NCBI RefSeq assembly: GCF_000421765.1
Contig: NZ_ATXQ01000002.1
Location: forward strand, 186,001 to 250,000
Origin: Denitrificimonas caeni DSM 24390
GTDB taxonomy: Bacteria > Pseudomonadota > Gammaproteobacteria > Pseudomonadales > Pseudomonadaceae
Direction: 5' to 3'
Length of the DNA stretch: 64,000 bases
Part shown: piece after piece, positions 14,795-23,906 of the stretch
Numbering within the stretch: the first letter of the stretch is position 1
How the letters are laid out: every line of letters starts with the position of its first letter
The notes under the pieces: generated by a model
The model's database searches: none
What the model was told of the DNA's origin: nothing
Seen by the model: only the letters and a program-made list of their open reading frames with translations
Position numbers and translations under genes: made by a program

Positions 14795-17529
14795 TTACTT
14801 CCTTTGATTGTTTTTTTGGCTGGCGCTTTACTTTGCTCTGCAGCAATCAGTTTTTCATAACGTGCAAATAGATGCTCAAGGCGCTCTGAAGCATCCCTAA
14901 AGGGTCTATCGCGGTAGAGTTTCTCAACAGCTCGGTCTAAGGCTTTGTGGGCGTCTAGCAACGGTTGAGGCATTTTGTCGGGATCATACAAATCAGCAAG
15001 CGTTTTACTAGGGTAGTCTTCTCGAGTTAGTAAAATTTCCTCAGCAAGCGCTTCAATTTTTTTTCGCTGTTGATCTGATGTTTCTGGCCAAGGAAATGAG
15101 TTGTAAACTAATGCGGCTGAGTAACGATAATGCTCTCGCATCCTACCGCAAGTAAGGCGCATCCAATCCATATGCATTGTTGATGACAATATTGAAAACT
15201 CGAACAAGCCTCCACCAGGCACTATTTGTAAAAGGTCTGTGCAAACCGTATCAGAACTGACTATTCCTAAAGGCAAATAGTAGCGGCGCCTTGTTGTCAC
15301 CCTAGGAACTACTATGTAAGAGCCGTTACGAGGATGATTATCTTGCCAGAAAACATGTGGCGTTTTAGACAGAGCTTGAGTTTGTTTGTTGGTACTTTGC
15401 AATCGCATTTCTGATACAAGTTCAAGCCGCTTTCTAATGATAGGAGACATGCTTTCTATATCATCAGATGTTGCCTCTGCAAGCCACAGTACCCAGCGGT
15501 CTTTGCTTTTCAAAAATTCATCAGCACCTATAACTTTTTTAATCCATCGAGCACTTGCTGAATCTTTAGCTAAAAGCTCATCTTTTTGCTCAGTATTAAA
15601 GAATAGATGACCACCATCAGTAGGCTGACTGCCTCTAACCATTTTAACTTGGCTAGAGAGAGGCCTTGTACGGCTCTCAATAGCTAGAGCACTACCTTCA
15701 ATTAGATATGGACTAATATTGCTTACCGTATGACAAACCCAAGATTCTCCATCTGGCTTGAATAGTTTTTTTCCAGTATTTTTATAACCAAGCCCTATAA
15801 TTGCAACATGAACACCTGCATTTTTTTTAGCATTATTTGTCCAATCAAAAGTTTGCCAAGCAAAGCTTATGCTTAAGCCTAAATCAAATATTTTTGGCCA
15901 AATTAAGGATACCTGCTCACCTTGAGTTATAGAGTTGGTCGATACAAAGGCAAGACTGTTTTTCGTATCTTTAATATACAAAGCACCAAGCCAAAACCAT
16001 GAAGACACAAGATCTAAGTCTTTGTATTTTTTGAAGTCAGCGAAGACTAAATCCATGCCTTTATTTTGCGAAGCTGTCCTAGAGTTATAGCCCGCAAACG
16101 GCGGATTACCACACACATAAACCTCATAAACTTCGCCCTGTTTGTTTTCTTTTGGACAAATCTCTTTCCAATCAATGTGTAGGCTGTTATCGCATACGAT
16201 ATGCCCAGAGTCACGCAAGGGTAGCGCCGCATCGGCATATCCAAACTTAGCTTTAAACGCTGTATTCATCTGGTGCTCAGCCAACCATAAAGACAAGATC
16301 GCAACCTCATGGGCAAAGTCGTCGATCTCAATGCCGAAAAACTGCGATAGGCGTATACCTGAGTAATACATGACTGATTGCGCACCTGTTGCGTTCAAGG
16401 CATCAATGATTTCCATTTCCAGCTTGCGCAGCTCTTTATAAGCAATAATCAAAAAATTGCCCGAGCCACACGCTGGATCAAATACTCTTAGGTTCTGTAA
16501 GCGCAGCAGCAACGCCTTGAGCTTGCGCTCGTTACCCTGTGATTTCTCTAGCTCGCCATACAGCTCATCCAAAAACAAAGGCTGTATTACCTTCATGATA
16601 TTAGAAACAGAGGTGTAGTGCTGCCCTAGGTTGCCGCGCTGCTCTTCATCAATGACCGCTTGGAACATCGAGCCGAAAATATCAGGGTTGATTTGTGACC
16701 AATCCAGTGAGCCGCAATCAAGCAGTATTCGCCTAGCTTTAGCACCGAACTCTGGCACCGGCTCATCAACCGCAAACAAACCACCGTTAACAAAGGGAAA
16801 CGCCTGAAAGTGTGATGGCATGGCTTTGCGTGCTGGCGCATTATTATCTAGGTTCAATACCGTAAATAAGTCAGTGAAAAACTGATCAACATCTGAGCCA
16901 TCGGCTTTGGTATATAGCTGAAGAGCTGAAGTCATCTGTGCTTCGGCAAAGATACCGGTATCTTCAGCATAAAAGCAGAACAGTAGGCGCGTTAAAAACA
17001 CATTGAGCGCGTGAATGTCTTCCGCTTTAGTAAGATCATTGCGCTCACGAATCATGTCAAAGAGCTGGCCCATCTTCTCTGAGGCTTTAAGGTCGGCTGG
17101 GTGCTCTGAGTACATCACCGCCTTTTCATAACCAGCCAAAGGTAAGAAGAAGCCATAGTCTTTGTGTAACTCATCAATCGCCACCTCAAGGCGCTCGTCT
17201 GCTTTTAAGTCATAGGCAACAAGCGTTTTAAAGTCGGTAGCAATAACAAAACGAATATCATTACGGGTGACAGCATCCAATGTTTTTAACGCATCAGCAG
17301 CCTCGCCAACATCAGCACCTTGGCTAACGTGCTTAAAGTAGAGCTTCTTTTTAACGCCAATGTCCGAGCCTTCACCCACATTGCGGTCATCATCGCTGTT
17401 ACGCAGCCGTGTGACGGTGCTTTTAGGGAAACCATAGGCATCCATAAACTGATAGATGAACTCATCAGGATTGAGTTTCAAGCAAGCCTGCTCTAATAAA
17501 TTTAAAATTGTGCCCTGATTAACAGCCAT
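14791..17529 (-). CDS. Large DNA adenine methyltransferase of type IIG/MmeI-like build
   Basis: A 912-residue class I SAM-dependent N6-adenine methyltransferase. Motif I is DPACGSGNFL (351-360), followed by FFGIEIDDFAHEVA and the catalytic motif IV NPPF (475-478). GQHYTS (302-307) is typical of type I/IIG methylases, and the region after about 620 is probably the target-recognition domain. The N-terminal segment resembles the nuclease domain of MmeI-like enzymes, but where an E-x-K would be expected I read YFK (64-66), so its own nuclease may be dead. AAGGA precedes the ATG. First gene of a three-gene operon. Confidence 0.9.
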   Translation of the reverse strand: MAVNQGTILNLLEQACLKLNPDEFIYQFMDAYGFPKSTVTRLRNSDDDRNVGEGSDIGVKKKLYFKHVSQGADVGEAADALKTLDAVTRNDIRFVIATDFKTLVAYDLKADERLEVAIDELHKDYGFFLPLAGYEKAVMYSEHPADLKASEKMGQLFDMIRERNDLTKAEDIHALNVFLTRLLFCFYAEDTGIFAEAQMTSALQLYTKADGSDVDQFFTDLFTVLNLDNNAPARKAMPSHFQAFPFVNGGLFAVDEPVPEFGAKARRILLDCGSLDWSQINPDIFGSMFQAVIDEEQRGNLGQHYTSVSNIMKVIQPLFLDELYGELEKSQGNERKLKALLLRLQNLRVFDPACGSGNFLIIAYKELRKLEMEIIDALNATGAQSVMYYSGIRLSQFFGIEIDDFAHEVAILSLWLAEHQMNTAFKAKFGYADAALPLRDSGHIVCDNSLHIDWKEICPKENKQGEVYEVYVCGNPPFAGYNSRTASQNKGMDLVFADFKKYKDLDLVSSWFWLGALYIKDTKNSLAFVSTNSITQGEQVSLIWPKIFDLGLSISFAWQTFDWTNNAKKNAGVHVAIIGLGYKNTGKKLFKPDGESWVCHTVSNISPYLIEGSALAIESRTRPLSSQVKMVRGSQPTDGGHLFFNTEQKDELLAKDSASARWIKKVIGADEFLKSKDRWVLWLAEATSDDIESMSPIIRKRLELVSEMRLQSTNKQTQALSKTPHVFWQDNHPRNGSYIVVPRVTTRRRYYLPLGIVSSDTVCTDLLQIVPGGGLFEFSILSSTMHMDWMRLTCGRMREHYRYSAALVYNSFPWPETSDQQRKKIEALAEEILLTREDYPSKTLADLYDPDKMPQPLLDAHKALDRAVEKLYRDRPFRDASERLEHLFARYEKLIAAEQSKAPAKKTIKGSK

Positions 17530-17885
17530 GCTAAATCCTTTATTGAAGACGTAGAAACTCTAAGTGAAATGACGTTAGTGCCCAGTGATTTCAGCAAGAT
17601 GCTGGCACTCTTGGCAAGCGCGGCATTCAAAGCTTAGGACTATAGCAAATATGCACAGATAAGGATTTGGTTGGTGTGACCATAAATCTAATGCCGTGAC
17701 TCACCTAGATTTTTCCTTGTGCGCGTTTATTGCTTGCTGTTCGTAAAAGGTAGGGTAAGAATTAAAAACTGAGTATCGTCTGAGTATTAACTTACACAAA
17801 AGCAAGCTCATAAAATATATTTAATAACTCACCACAGTGCTTGCCTAGCAACAACAACTATACATAGCGCCGCTCTATACGCTCA
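17530..17885. other. Spacer upstream of the methyltransferase operon
   Basis: About 355 bp with no supported gene. It must contain the promoter of the leftward methyltransferase-helicase-nuclease operon, but I see no clear -35/-10 pair. Its right end merges into a group II intron fragment. Confidence 0.5.
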
Positions 17886-17996
17886 GAACCTGTACGAATT
17901 GCGCGATGGTTGGGTTAACTTAGTGAAACGCCCTGTGCGGAGCAGTATGCAGGGTGTTGTGGGGACTGAGGGCTAGAAACCCTCGGCTACCCGATT
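17886..17996 (+). mobile_element. Group II intron, 3'-end fragment only
   Basis: The last part of a bacterial group II intron: a few codons of the maturase C-terminus (LYELRDGW), then domain V (AACGCCCTGTGCGG ... CAGGGTGTTGT) and domain VI ending CTACCCGATT at 17996. It matches the 3' end of the copy at 20613-21483 closely. No 5' portion or reverse transcriptase is attached. It directly abuts the stop codon of the helicase-nuclease gene. Confidence 0.85.
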
Positions 17997-17999
17997 GTT

Positions 18000-20528
18000 T
18001 TATTTACTAGCCTTAGTATATTTTTCTGTGTAAATATCTTTCAAACTGTTCAAATCAAGCTTATGTGCATCTATATACCGCTGTACTTCTTGATCAGATA
18101 CTTCATGAATATTGAGTTTAGCAAACTCTTTAAACAAACCCTTAACATTAGACTTTAATCTATTCAATCCATTCTTCCTCATAACTTCTACATCATGAGT
18201 AAAATCACCGTGATAAGATAGTTTTTTGGTTGGTATAACTAATACTCGTTTACATGGTTTGTTATCGTATACGCTTTCAAACCATGCACTATGAGAATTC
18301 ATTTGCCCCGCTTCATGCTTTGATATTTCAGCTCTCTCTTCTGAGACTTCATTTTTACATTCAAGTAAAAAGAAATAGTCATCTACGCCACACCATAAAT
18401 TATCTGGGCCTTTTTTAATTTCTTTGTCAGGCCTTTGACTCAAGAAACCTATTACAACACCAAGCTCCTGAAGTGAGGATTCAAACTTCTCAGAAGGCAT
18501 TCCAAAAGATAGGTTTTGCAACATACCGTCGACAGCAAGCATCATATCTTCATAACCAGCATGTTGTTCAATCCAATTTTTAATTCGACTAATACGATTC
18601 TGATTCATATATTCAAGCTTTTTGTAGCTAATACCATCTCTAGGCTTAAGTAGTTGTAAATTCTTCTGAAAGGCAGATTTCTGATATGCATTTGAATCAA
18701 CTTTACTTGTTCGATACTTGTATCTTGCTAACAGTTGAAGATACCACCCTCTTTCTAAATCATCTGAGGAGAACTTATCACACAGTTCTTGAGCGAAGTT
18801 ACAAGCCTTATCATATTCGCCAATAGAAAATTGCTTTTCTGCTTTGTATTCAAGCTCTAAAGCTTGATATATGGTATGACTATATTCGGTTTCCTCTAAT
18901 TGATCCATTTCTTCAGAGTAATATTCTTTCCAGCCTTCATCTCTAGACAAAACCTGTTGAATTAGACCAACTAAAGTCTGAAATGAGTTAACCTCTTTGG
19001 AGTCTTCGACTGCAAATTCAGCAACCTGCATTCCAATTTCAATTTGCTTTCTTGTTTGTGGAGAAAAATATTTTGATGTCAGGGGACTTTTTGCAAACTT
19101 AACTAAATCACCTCCAACTAATATAATAACGCTATAATCCTTCTCACCTCTTACACTTCGCCCTAAACCTTGTTCCACTTTTTGAGCGACTCTTATATTA
19201 ATAATGTCGCTAGTTGATCTGCAATCTTCCTCATAACGATCTAACAACGAATCAAAGTAAGGTTTAGAGTCCAAAATCAAGATTCGACATGCATTATCTG
19301 GCAAATCAATACCGTCATAACGATTTGCGAAAGCTAAAGCATGCTCAAAATTTTCATTCTTAAGTTTTTGAACGTATTCAAATAAGTTATCAGAGGTCGC
19401 TACATGAGCGCCAATTTTTTCATATTGCTGTTTTCGATTAAAACTTGGTATCAAAGAAACTATGCCAAACTGCCTTTCTTTATTTGGCTTTAATAGCCAG
19501 CTTATCACTGAGTCTCTATCTAATCTTTCATCGATCAAAGATGGCAATAAAATCATTTTTTCACCAGACCACTTCAGAACTCCATTACTTAATGGATTTT
19601 CTACAGAAGCAATATCGAATCCTAAACCTTTGATAAAAAATGAATCGTCTTGTGTTGTAGCTGACATTAGTATTCTATGTTCGGCACGGCTAAAGCTACC
19701 GAAAGAATCTATAGGCATAGCGCTAGGTGATATTTCAAGACTATTACCAGATATAAAAGCCTGGCAATTAGATAACTGGTCTTTTATGACAGGCCAAACG
19801 AACGCAACTTCACTGCTATCTTTATGATCAAGAATAGCTGCTATAACATCATCTTTCTTATCTTCCCAACTCCAATAAGGAACAGGAAGCATCGTATTAT
19901 AATCACCACTTTTAATCTCTAGATAACTCCCTTCTCCTTGGTTGCTTATATCCTCTTCGAAAATACTAAGAAGTTGCTTATAAAGACCGTGCTCTTTATT
20001 TACTTTTATAGTTAGAGCATTTTTTATTGAGTCAATACAGGCATGTGAATCATCGAGGACTATTGAATTAACAATAGTTGATTTATTACCAATACCAAAA
20101 ACACTTTTCCCATTGAAAATTTTTTGAACATGGGTAATTAACAACTTTTTCCCCAGCAGAAACTCATCAGGTAAATCTCTTCCTTTTGAGAAGTCACAGT
20201 AAGCTATTCCAAATTTTCTCGCTTCTAATTTAACTTGTTCTGCTAAATATTTATTAGGGCAAACAAATACAGCAGGCCCTTTATCCGCATTGATCTTTGA
20301 TTGCAGTATTAATAAACCTATTAGAGTTTTTCCTTCACCTGTATGCAGTTTTACTATGGTGTTTTTATTCTCTACTCGGGTTGCAAACCAATTAGTTAGA
20401 ATTTTTTCTTGAGAATCTCTAAGTGGCCCAGCTTCGCTTCTCCGATCCAAAGAGTCATAAATTTCTACAGGATTTAGTTTTTTTACAATGTCTTTCTTTT
20501 TTAACCTTTTCTTAAAGTCGACCATCAT
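18000..20528 (-). CDS. Helicase-nuclease fusion (SF2 helicase plus C-terminal PD-(D/E)XK)
   Basis: An 842-residue protein. The helicase part has Walker A TGEGKT (63-68), a motif II variant DDSH (159-162), an MSATTQ motif III and motif VI QGLGRSVRG, an arrangement recalling DinG/XPD-like or DEAD-type helicases. The C-terminal 140 residues hold a PD-(D/E)XK nuclease pattern: PD at 708-709, D716/D717 and E723-C-K725, followed by a basic region. The gene is AT-rich, stands alone between two group II intron fragments, and opens with two ATGs after GGGAG (the second, at 20525, may be used). Likely a single-gene anti-phage or DNA-processing factor; role inferred. Confidence 0.85.
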   Translation of the reverse strand: MMVDFKKRLKKKDIVKKLNPVEIYDSLDRRSEAGPLRDSQEKILTNWFATRVENKNTIVKLHTGEGKTLIGLLILQSKINADKGPAVFVCPNKYLAEQVKLEARKFGIAYCDFSKGRDLPDEFLLGKKLLITHVQKIFNGKSVFGIGNKSTIVNSIVLDDSHACIDSIKNALTIKVNKEHGLYKQLLSIFEEDISNQGEGSYLEIKSGDYNTMLPVPYWSWEDKKDDVIAAILDHKDSSEVAFVWPVIKDQLSNCQAFISGNSLEISPSAMPIDSFGSFSRAEHRILMSATTQDDSFFIKGLGFDIASVENPLSNGVLKWSGEKMILLPSLIDERLDRDSVISWLLKPNKERQFGIVSLIPSFNRKQQYEKIGAHVATSDNLFEYVQKLKNENFEHALAFANRYDGIDLPDNACRILILDSKPYFDSLLDRYEEDCRSTSDIINIRVAQKVEQGLGRSVRGEKDYSVIILVGGDLVKFAKSPLTSKYFSPQTRKQIEIGMQVAEFAVEDSKEVNSFQTLVGLIQQVLSRDEGWKEYYSEEMDQLEETEYSHTIYQALELEYKAEKQFSIGEYDKACNFAQELCDKFSSDDLERGWYLQLLARYKYRTSKVDSNAYQKSAFQKNLQLLKPRDGISYKKLEYMNQNRISRIKNWIEQHAGYEDMMLAVDGMLQNLSFGMPSEKFESSLQELGVVIGFLSQRPDKEIKKGPDNLWCGVDDYFFLLECKNEVSEERAEISKHEAGQMNSHSAWFESVYDNKPCKRVLVIPTKKLSYHGDFTHDVEVMRKNGLNRLKSNVKGLFKEFAKLNIHEVSDQEVQRYIDAHKLDLNSLKDIYTEKYTKASK

Positions 20529-20612
20529 TTGCTCCCTATCGATAGAAATATAACGCCCGCAACACTAGATAATTTGGAGTGAAACGGAAAATTGGACTAA
20601 GTGTTTACGCTT

Positions 20613-21483
20613 GTGTACGCCCAGCATGGGCATGAACTAATGAGGTGAAAGTCCTCTGTAGGAAGGTCACCATCCTTAGCGATTTATGATCGTTATTAGA
20701 TGTTAACTACTAGCGAATGGCAAGGGCAGCTCCGCGAGGCGCTGCCTGAAGGAAGCCGGACGCAAAACTGCGAGCTGATGAACAAAAACATCATATGAGG
20801 CGTAGGCTGAAGGCGAGTTGGCACAAGACAACGAAGCCACGTGATCTAACAGCCACCGTAAATGATGCAGCAGTGCAGTGACAGTACATGCTCTTATCTG
20901 GAGAGATCTGCTTAACAAGCGATCGGTAATACACCAGTTAGGCTCTGGTTAATAAGTGCCTTGGCTCTAAGGAATGTATCAACCTTGCTGCATTCATTGG
21001 CATCCGAAAACGCTGCTGAAGTTTAAGCAGAGTATTCGCAAATTCACGAATCTTAACTGGGGTATGCCTATGAAATACCAGCTGTTTAAGGTCAATCAAT
21101 ATTTACGCGGTTGGATAAATTACTTTGGTATCGCCAGTGGCTATCAGCACGGCATTGAGCTGGATCATTGGATCCGGCGCAGGGTTCGAATGGCCTATTG
21201 GCGACAGTGGCGAAAGCCACGCACGAAAGTAAGAAACTTAATGCGACTAGGCGTTTATATGCAAGCTGCAGTTGCATGCGGTATTACCAGCAAAGGCCCA
21301 TGACGTAGCTCTAAAACTCCGGGAATTAATCAGGCGTTATCAAATGCTTACTTAAAATCTCAAGGTCTATACGAATTACGCGATGGCTGGATTAAGTTTC
21401 ATCACTCTTAGTGAAACGCCCTGTGCGGAGCCGCATGCAGGCTGTTGTGGGGCTGAGGGCTAGAAACCCTCGGCTACCCGATT
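20613..21483 (+). mobile_element. Group II intron with internal deletion
   Basis: The 5' end (GTGTACGCCCAGCATGGGC, domain I) runs to about 20972 and is nearly identical to the copy at 22041. The sequence then jumps straight to the maturase part of the intron protein, omitting the whole reverse-transcriptase region. Domains V and VI end at CTACCCGATT (21483). The domain V stem has a base change (CAGGCTG where the 17886-17996 copy has CAGGGTG), which should weaken pairing. At about 870 nt it is a decayed copy. Confidence 0.85.
20974..21411 (+). pseudogene. Group II intron maturase remnant
   Basis: Encodes the maturase and DNA-binding end of a group II intron protein: FKVNQYLRGWINYFGIASG and LDHWIRRRVRMAYWRQWRKP are typical. 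The reverse-transcriptase half is deleted. The frame is broken by TGA at 21301-21303, where the family has Trp (SKGP-W-RSSKTPG). Reading through it, the frame continues to LRDGWIKFHH and stops at 21409-21411. Non-functional. Confidence 0.85.
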
Positions 21484-21541
21484 ATAACTTGCAGCAAAGT
21501 GATTAAATATATTCAGCGCGCCCGCATGCTTTCGGTAGAGC

Positions 21542-21943
21542 CTATAATGCTTTTATAATATTTATTATTAATTGTGGATTCTTTAGCTCTTCTGAAACTT
21601 CACCATTCTGGCCGTAAAGCCCTTTATTGCATATTGCATTCAATTTTTCTGCAGCTTGATCGTTAAGTAATTTTGGATATATTTGCCTATACGTGTTCGT
21701 AGTAACTCGCAACTCGGTTAGCGCTTGTAGTATTTGTGGCTCTGATATTTCGCGCCCCAAATTAAATGTAGGAATAAAAATACTTAGAAGGGCTTCTCTT
21801 AAATTATTTTTTAATTTTCGTCGGCTGGATATTTTTGAAAGCAACAATCCCAGTAAGAAGGTTAATAAGCCTGGAAGCCAACCATTAAAGAACCCGAGGA
21901 GCGATATTTTCCACCAGAGAATATCATTTATTATGTAGCTCAT
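21542..21943 (-). CDS. Small membrane-anchored hypothetical protein
   Basis: A 133-residue protein with one strong N-terminal membrane region (about residues 8-36, ISLLGFFNGWLPGLLTFLLG), then a basic stretch SSRRKLKNN and a soluble C-terminal part that is probably helical. The AT-rich composition resembles the helicase-nuclease. A ribosome site (GGAGAAA) lies just upstream of the ATG. It sits between two group II intron copies. No family recognised. Confidence 0.65.
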   Translation of the reverse strand: MSYIINDILWWKISLLGFFNGWLPGLLTFLLGLLLSKISSRRKLKNNLREALLSIFIPTFNLGREISEPQILQALTELRVTTNTYRQIYPKLLNDQAAEKLNAICNKGLYGQNGEVSEELKNPQLIINIIKAL

Positions 21944-22040
21944 TTTTCTCCTTCATTATTTCACTTCGATAAGCTGTGGCACGCATAGGTGGTGGCAAGT
22001 TATAACGCCGCATTCAGCGGCTTGTCCGCTGCAATTTCTT

Positions 22041-22937
22041 GTGTACGCCCAGCATGGGCATGAACTAATGAGGTGAAAGTCCTCTGTAGGAAGGTCACCA
22101 TCCTTAGCGATTTATGATCGTTATTAGATGTTAACTACTAGCGAATGGCAAGGGCAGTTCCGCGAGGATCTGTCTGGAGGAAGCCGGACGCAAAGCTGCG
22201 AGCTGATGAACAAAAACATCATATGAGGCGTAGGCTGAAGGCGAGTTGGCACAAGACAACGAAGCCATGTGATCTAACGGCCACCGTAAATGATGCAGCA
22301 GTGCAGTGACAGTACATGCTCTTATCTGGGGAGATCTGCTTAACAAGCGATCGGTAATCCACCAGTGAGGCTCTGGTTAATAAGTGCCTTGGCTCTAAGG
22401 AATGTATCGACCTTGGAGAGCGAATTAGATGCAAACCGATAGCGCGAACAGAGGCAACTCTGTGAGTGATTAAGCAGAAGTCAGCAGACGGCATAGTAGC
22501 CAAACGCCCATCGTAATGGTTGGGACACGGTGAAGGCCTGAACATTAAGAACAAAGGAGGAGCCTTGTCACACTTGAACACACGAACGCCGTCCGGCGAT
22601 GACGTGACTCAGCGTAGCGATATGAAGCCAGCCTTTAGCAACGATCTATTCGAGCACGTGCTGCAGGAAGATAACCTCTCTGCGGCATGGAAACGTGTTC
22701 GAGCCAATAAAGGGGCCGCTGGCATCGATGGCCTTACCGGTAAGGCGTATTGAAATAGCTAAACCAGATGGCGGCACTCGTCAGCTGGGAACTGATTGCG
22801 TCATCCAACAAACCATTGCCCAAGTATTAACGGCTATTTTCGATCCTGATTTTTCTGAACACAGTTTTGGATTCCGTTCAAGTCGTAATGTGCAGCAAAC
22901 AGTTGTTGCAAAAATAAAAGCAGTTGCCTATTTTTGA
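22041..22937 (+). mobile_element. Group II intron, 5'-end fragment with broken reverse transcriptase
   Basis: Starts GTGTACGCCCAGCATGGGC and carries domains I-IV up to the intron protein. The coding part at 22520-22753 (SAAWKRVRANKGAAGIDG) is the reverse-transcriptase N-terminus. A deletion near 22740 shifts the frame, and RT motifs continue as IAKPDGGTRQLG and FDPDFSEHSFGFRSSRN to 22937. Everything after RT motif 2, including domains V and VI, is missing. It is about 95% identical by eye to 20613-20972 over the shared 360 bp. Confidence 0.85.
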
Positions 22938-22983
22938 GATGTGCTTAAATATTCAGGATATAAGTGGCTGAGGGCGATAAGTT

Positions 22984-23391
22984 ATGTTTGTAGCAGATAA
23001 GGCACGGGAGCTTAATGAAAATAAGAGCGTAATCGGTTTGCGTACTGCGATCAATATTCTTGATAAGTGGGGTGCTAGCGTGACGCAAACATCCTCAGTT
23101 CTGCGTATTTCAGCTAGTACTTTTGCTAGCGTTGAAAGCAAAGAAGATACGGATTGGTCAACCAGCTTTGACGCTGATGTAATACAACGCATCAGCCTCG
23201 TCCTGAATATACATAGCGCTTTACGTTCAATCTTCGACAATCCAGATAACGTATACGGCTTCGCGGGCATGAGAAACGATAACCATTTTTTTAATGGCCG
23301 CTCTCCGCTAGAAGTCATGGCTCAAGGTGACCTTGTATCGCTACATGAGACTTTCAGGTGCATTGATTCTTTACGACATACAATTCACTGA
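22984..23391 (+). CDS. Xre/MbcA/ParS-type (DUF2384) antitoxin, orphan
   Basis: A 135-residue protein with an N-terminal Xre-like DNA-binding region (LRTAINILDKWGASVTQTSSVLRIS) and a C-terminal DUF2384 domain (NHFFNGRSPLEVMAQGDL). This family normally neutralises a RES-domain NAD-degrading toxin encoded immediately downstream. No RES toxin frame follows here: the next 60 bp are non-coding and the next gene is on the other strand. It may be a left-over antitoxin, an anti-addiction module or a regulator. The assignment rests on the GRSPLEVMAQGD motif. Confidence 0.75.
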   Translation: MFVADKARELNENKSVIGLRTAINILDKWGASVTQTSSVLRISASTFASVESKEDTDWSTSFDADVIQRISLVLNIHSALRSIFDNPDNVYGFAGMRNDNHFFNGRSPLEVMAQGDLVSLHETFRCIDSLRHTIH

Positions 23392-23449
23392 TAAAGAGTT
23401 AGCGGGTCTATGGCAGTGAAAACGGTTTTATGAGGCACAAACTGAGTCG

Positions 23450-23674
23450 TTAAAAATCAGTTTCAGTGGCAGAAAGTTGCGCAAGCTCATCTGCGTGCGC
23501 TCCATGGGCGTTTAGTCCGTTGAGCAGATCCACCTCTGAAAAAGGCAAGCCGACCTTGTTTTGCTCTTTCGTAGATGCAGTAATAATATTTTGTCCTATG
23601 CGAGCTCGGGCTAAGGTCTTATAACGATGCCGAATAGCTGCATTTGTGACCCGACGTTTAATTTTACTTTGCAT
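23450..23674 (-). CDS. Small hypothetical protein, 74 aa
   Basis: Begins MQSKIKRRVTNAAIRHRYK and ends with an acidic tail (AHGAHADELAQLSATETDF). Short, basic at the N-terminus and acidic at the C-terminus, it has the general look of a small antitoxin or DNA-binding protein, but I cannot name a family. The ribosome site is weak (GGGG). It lies convergent to the Xre antitoxin and downstream of the HD-domain gene. Confidence 0.45.
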   Translation of the reverse strand: MQSKIKRRVTNAAIRHRYKTLARARIGQNIITASTKEQNKVGLPFSEVDLLNGLNAHGAHADELAQLSATETDF

Positions 23675-23851
23675 GTGTGCCCCGCATATTCAAAACAGTG
23701 TTATCGAGCAATACACCAACTACCGAGTTTTCCACGGTAGTTCCGGTAGTCTTATTAATCTGGCCTGAAAAATGGTGCTTCAATGAAGCACGATAAGTTC
23801 AGATGCCTAGAAACGTTGGCTTTTTACTCTACCTATTAGTTTGATAGCAAT

Positions 23852-23881
23852 GATCCGCTTGGATATACTGACAAGCGGATC
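23852..23881. terminator. Perfect 10-bp hairpin after the HD-domain gene
   Basis: GATCCGCTTG and CAAGCGGATC form a perfect stem with a 10-nt loop, 25 bp past the stop of the HD-domain gene. No T-run follows on the minus strand, so it could instead be a protein-binding palindrome. Confidence 0.45.
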
Positions 23882-23906
23882 TAAAATAGAAGTGTACCTA
23901 CCCGTA

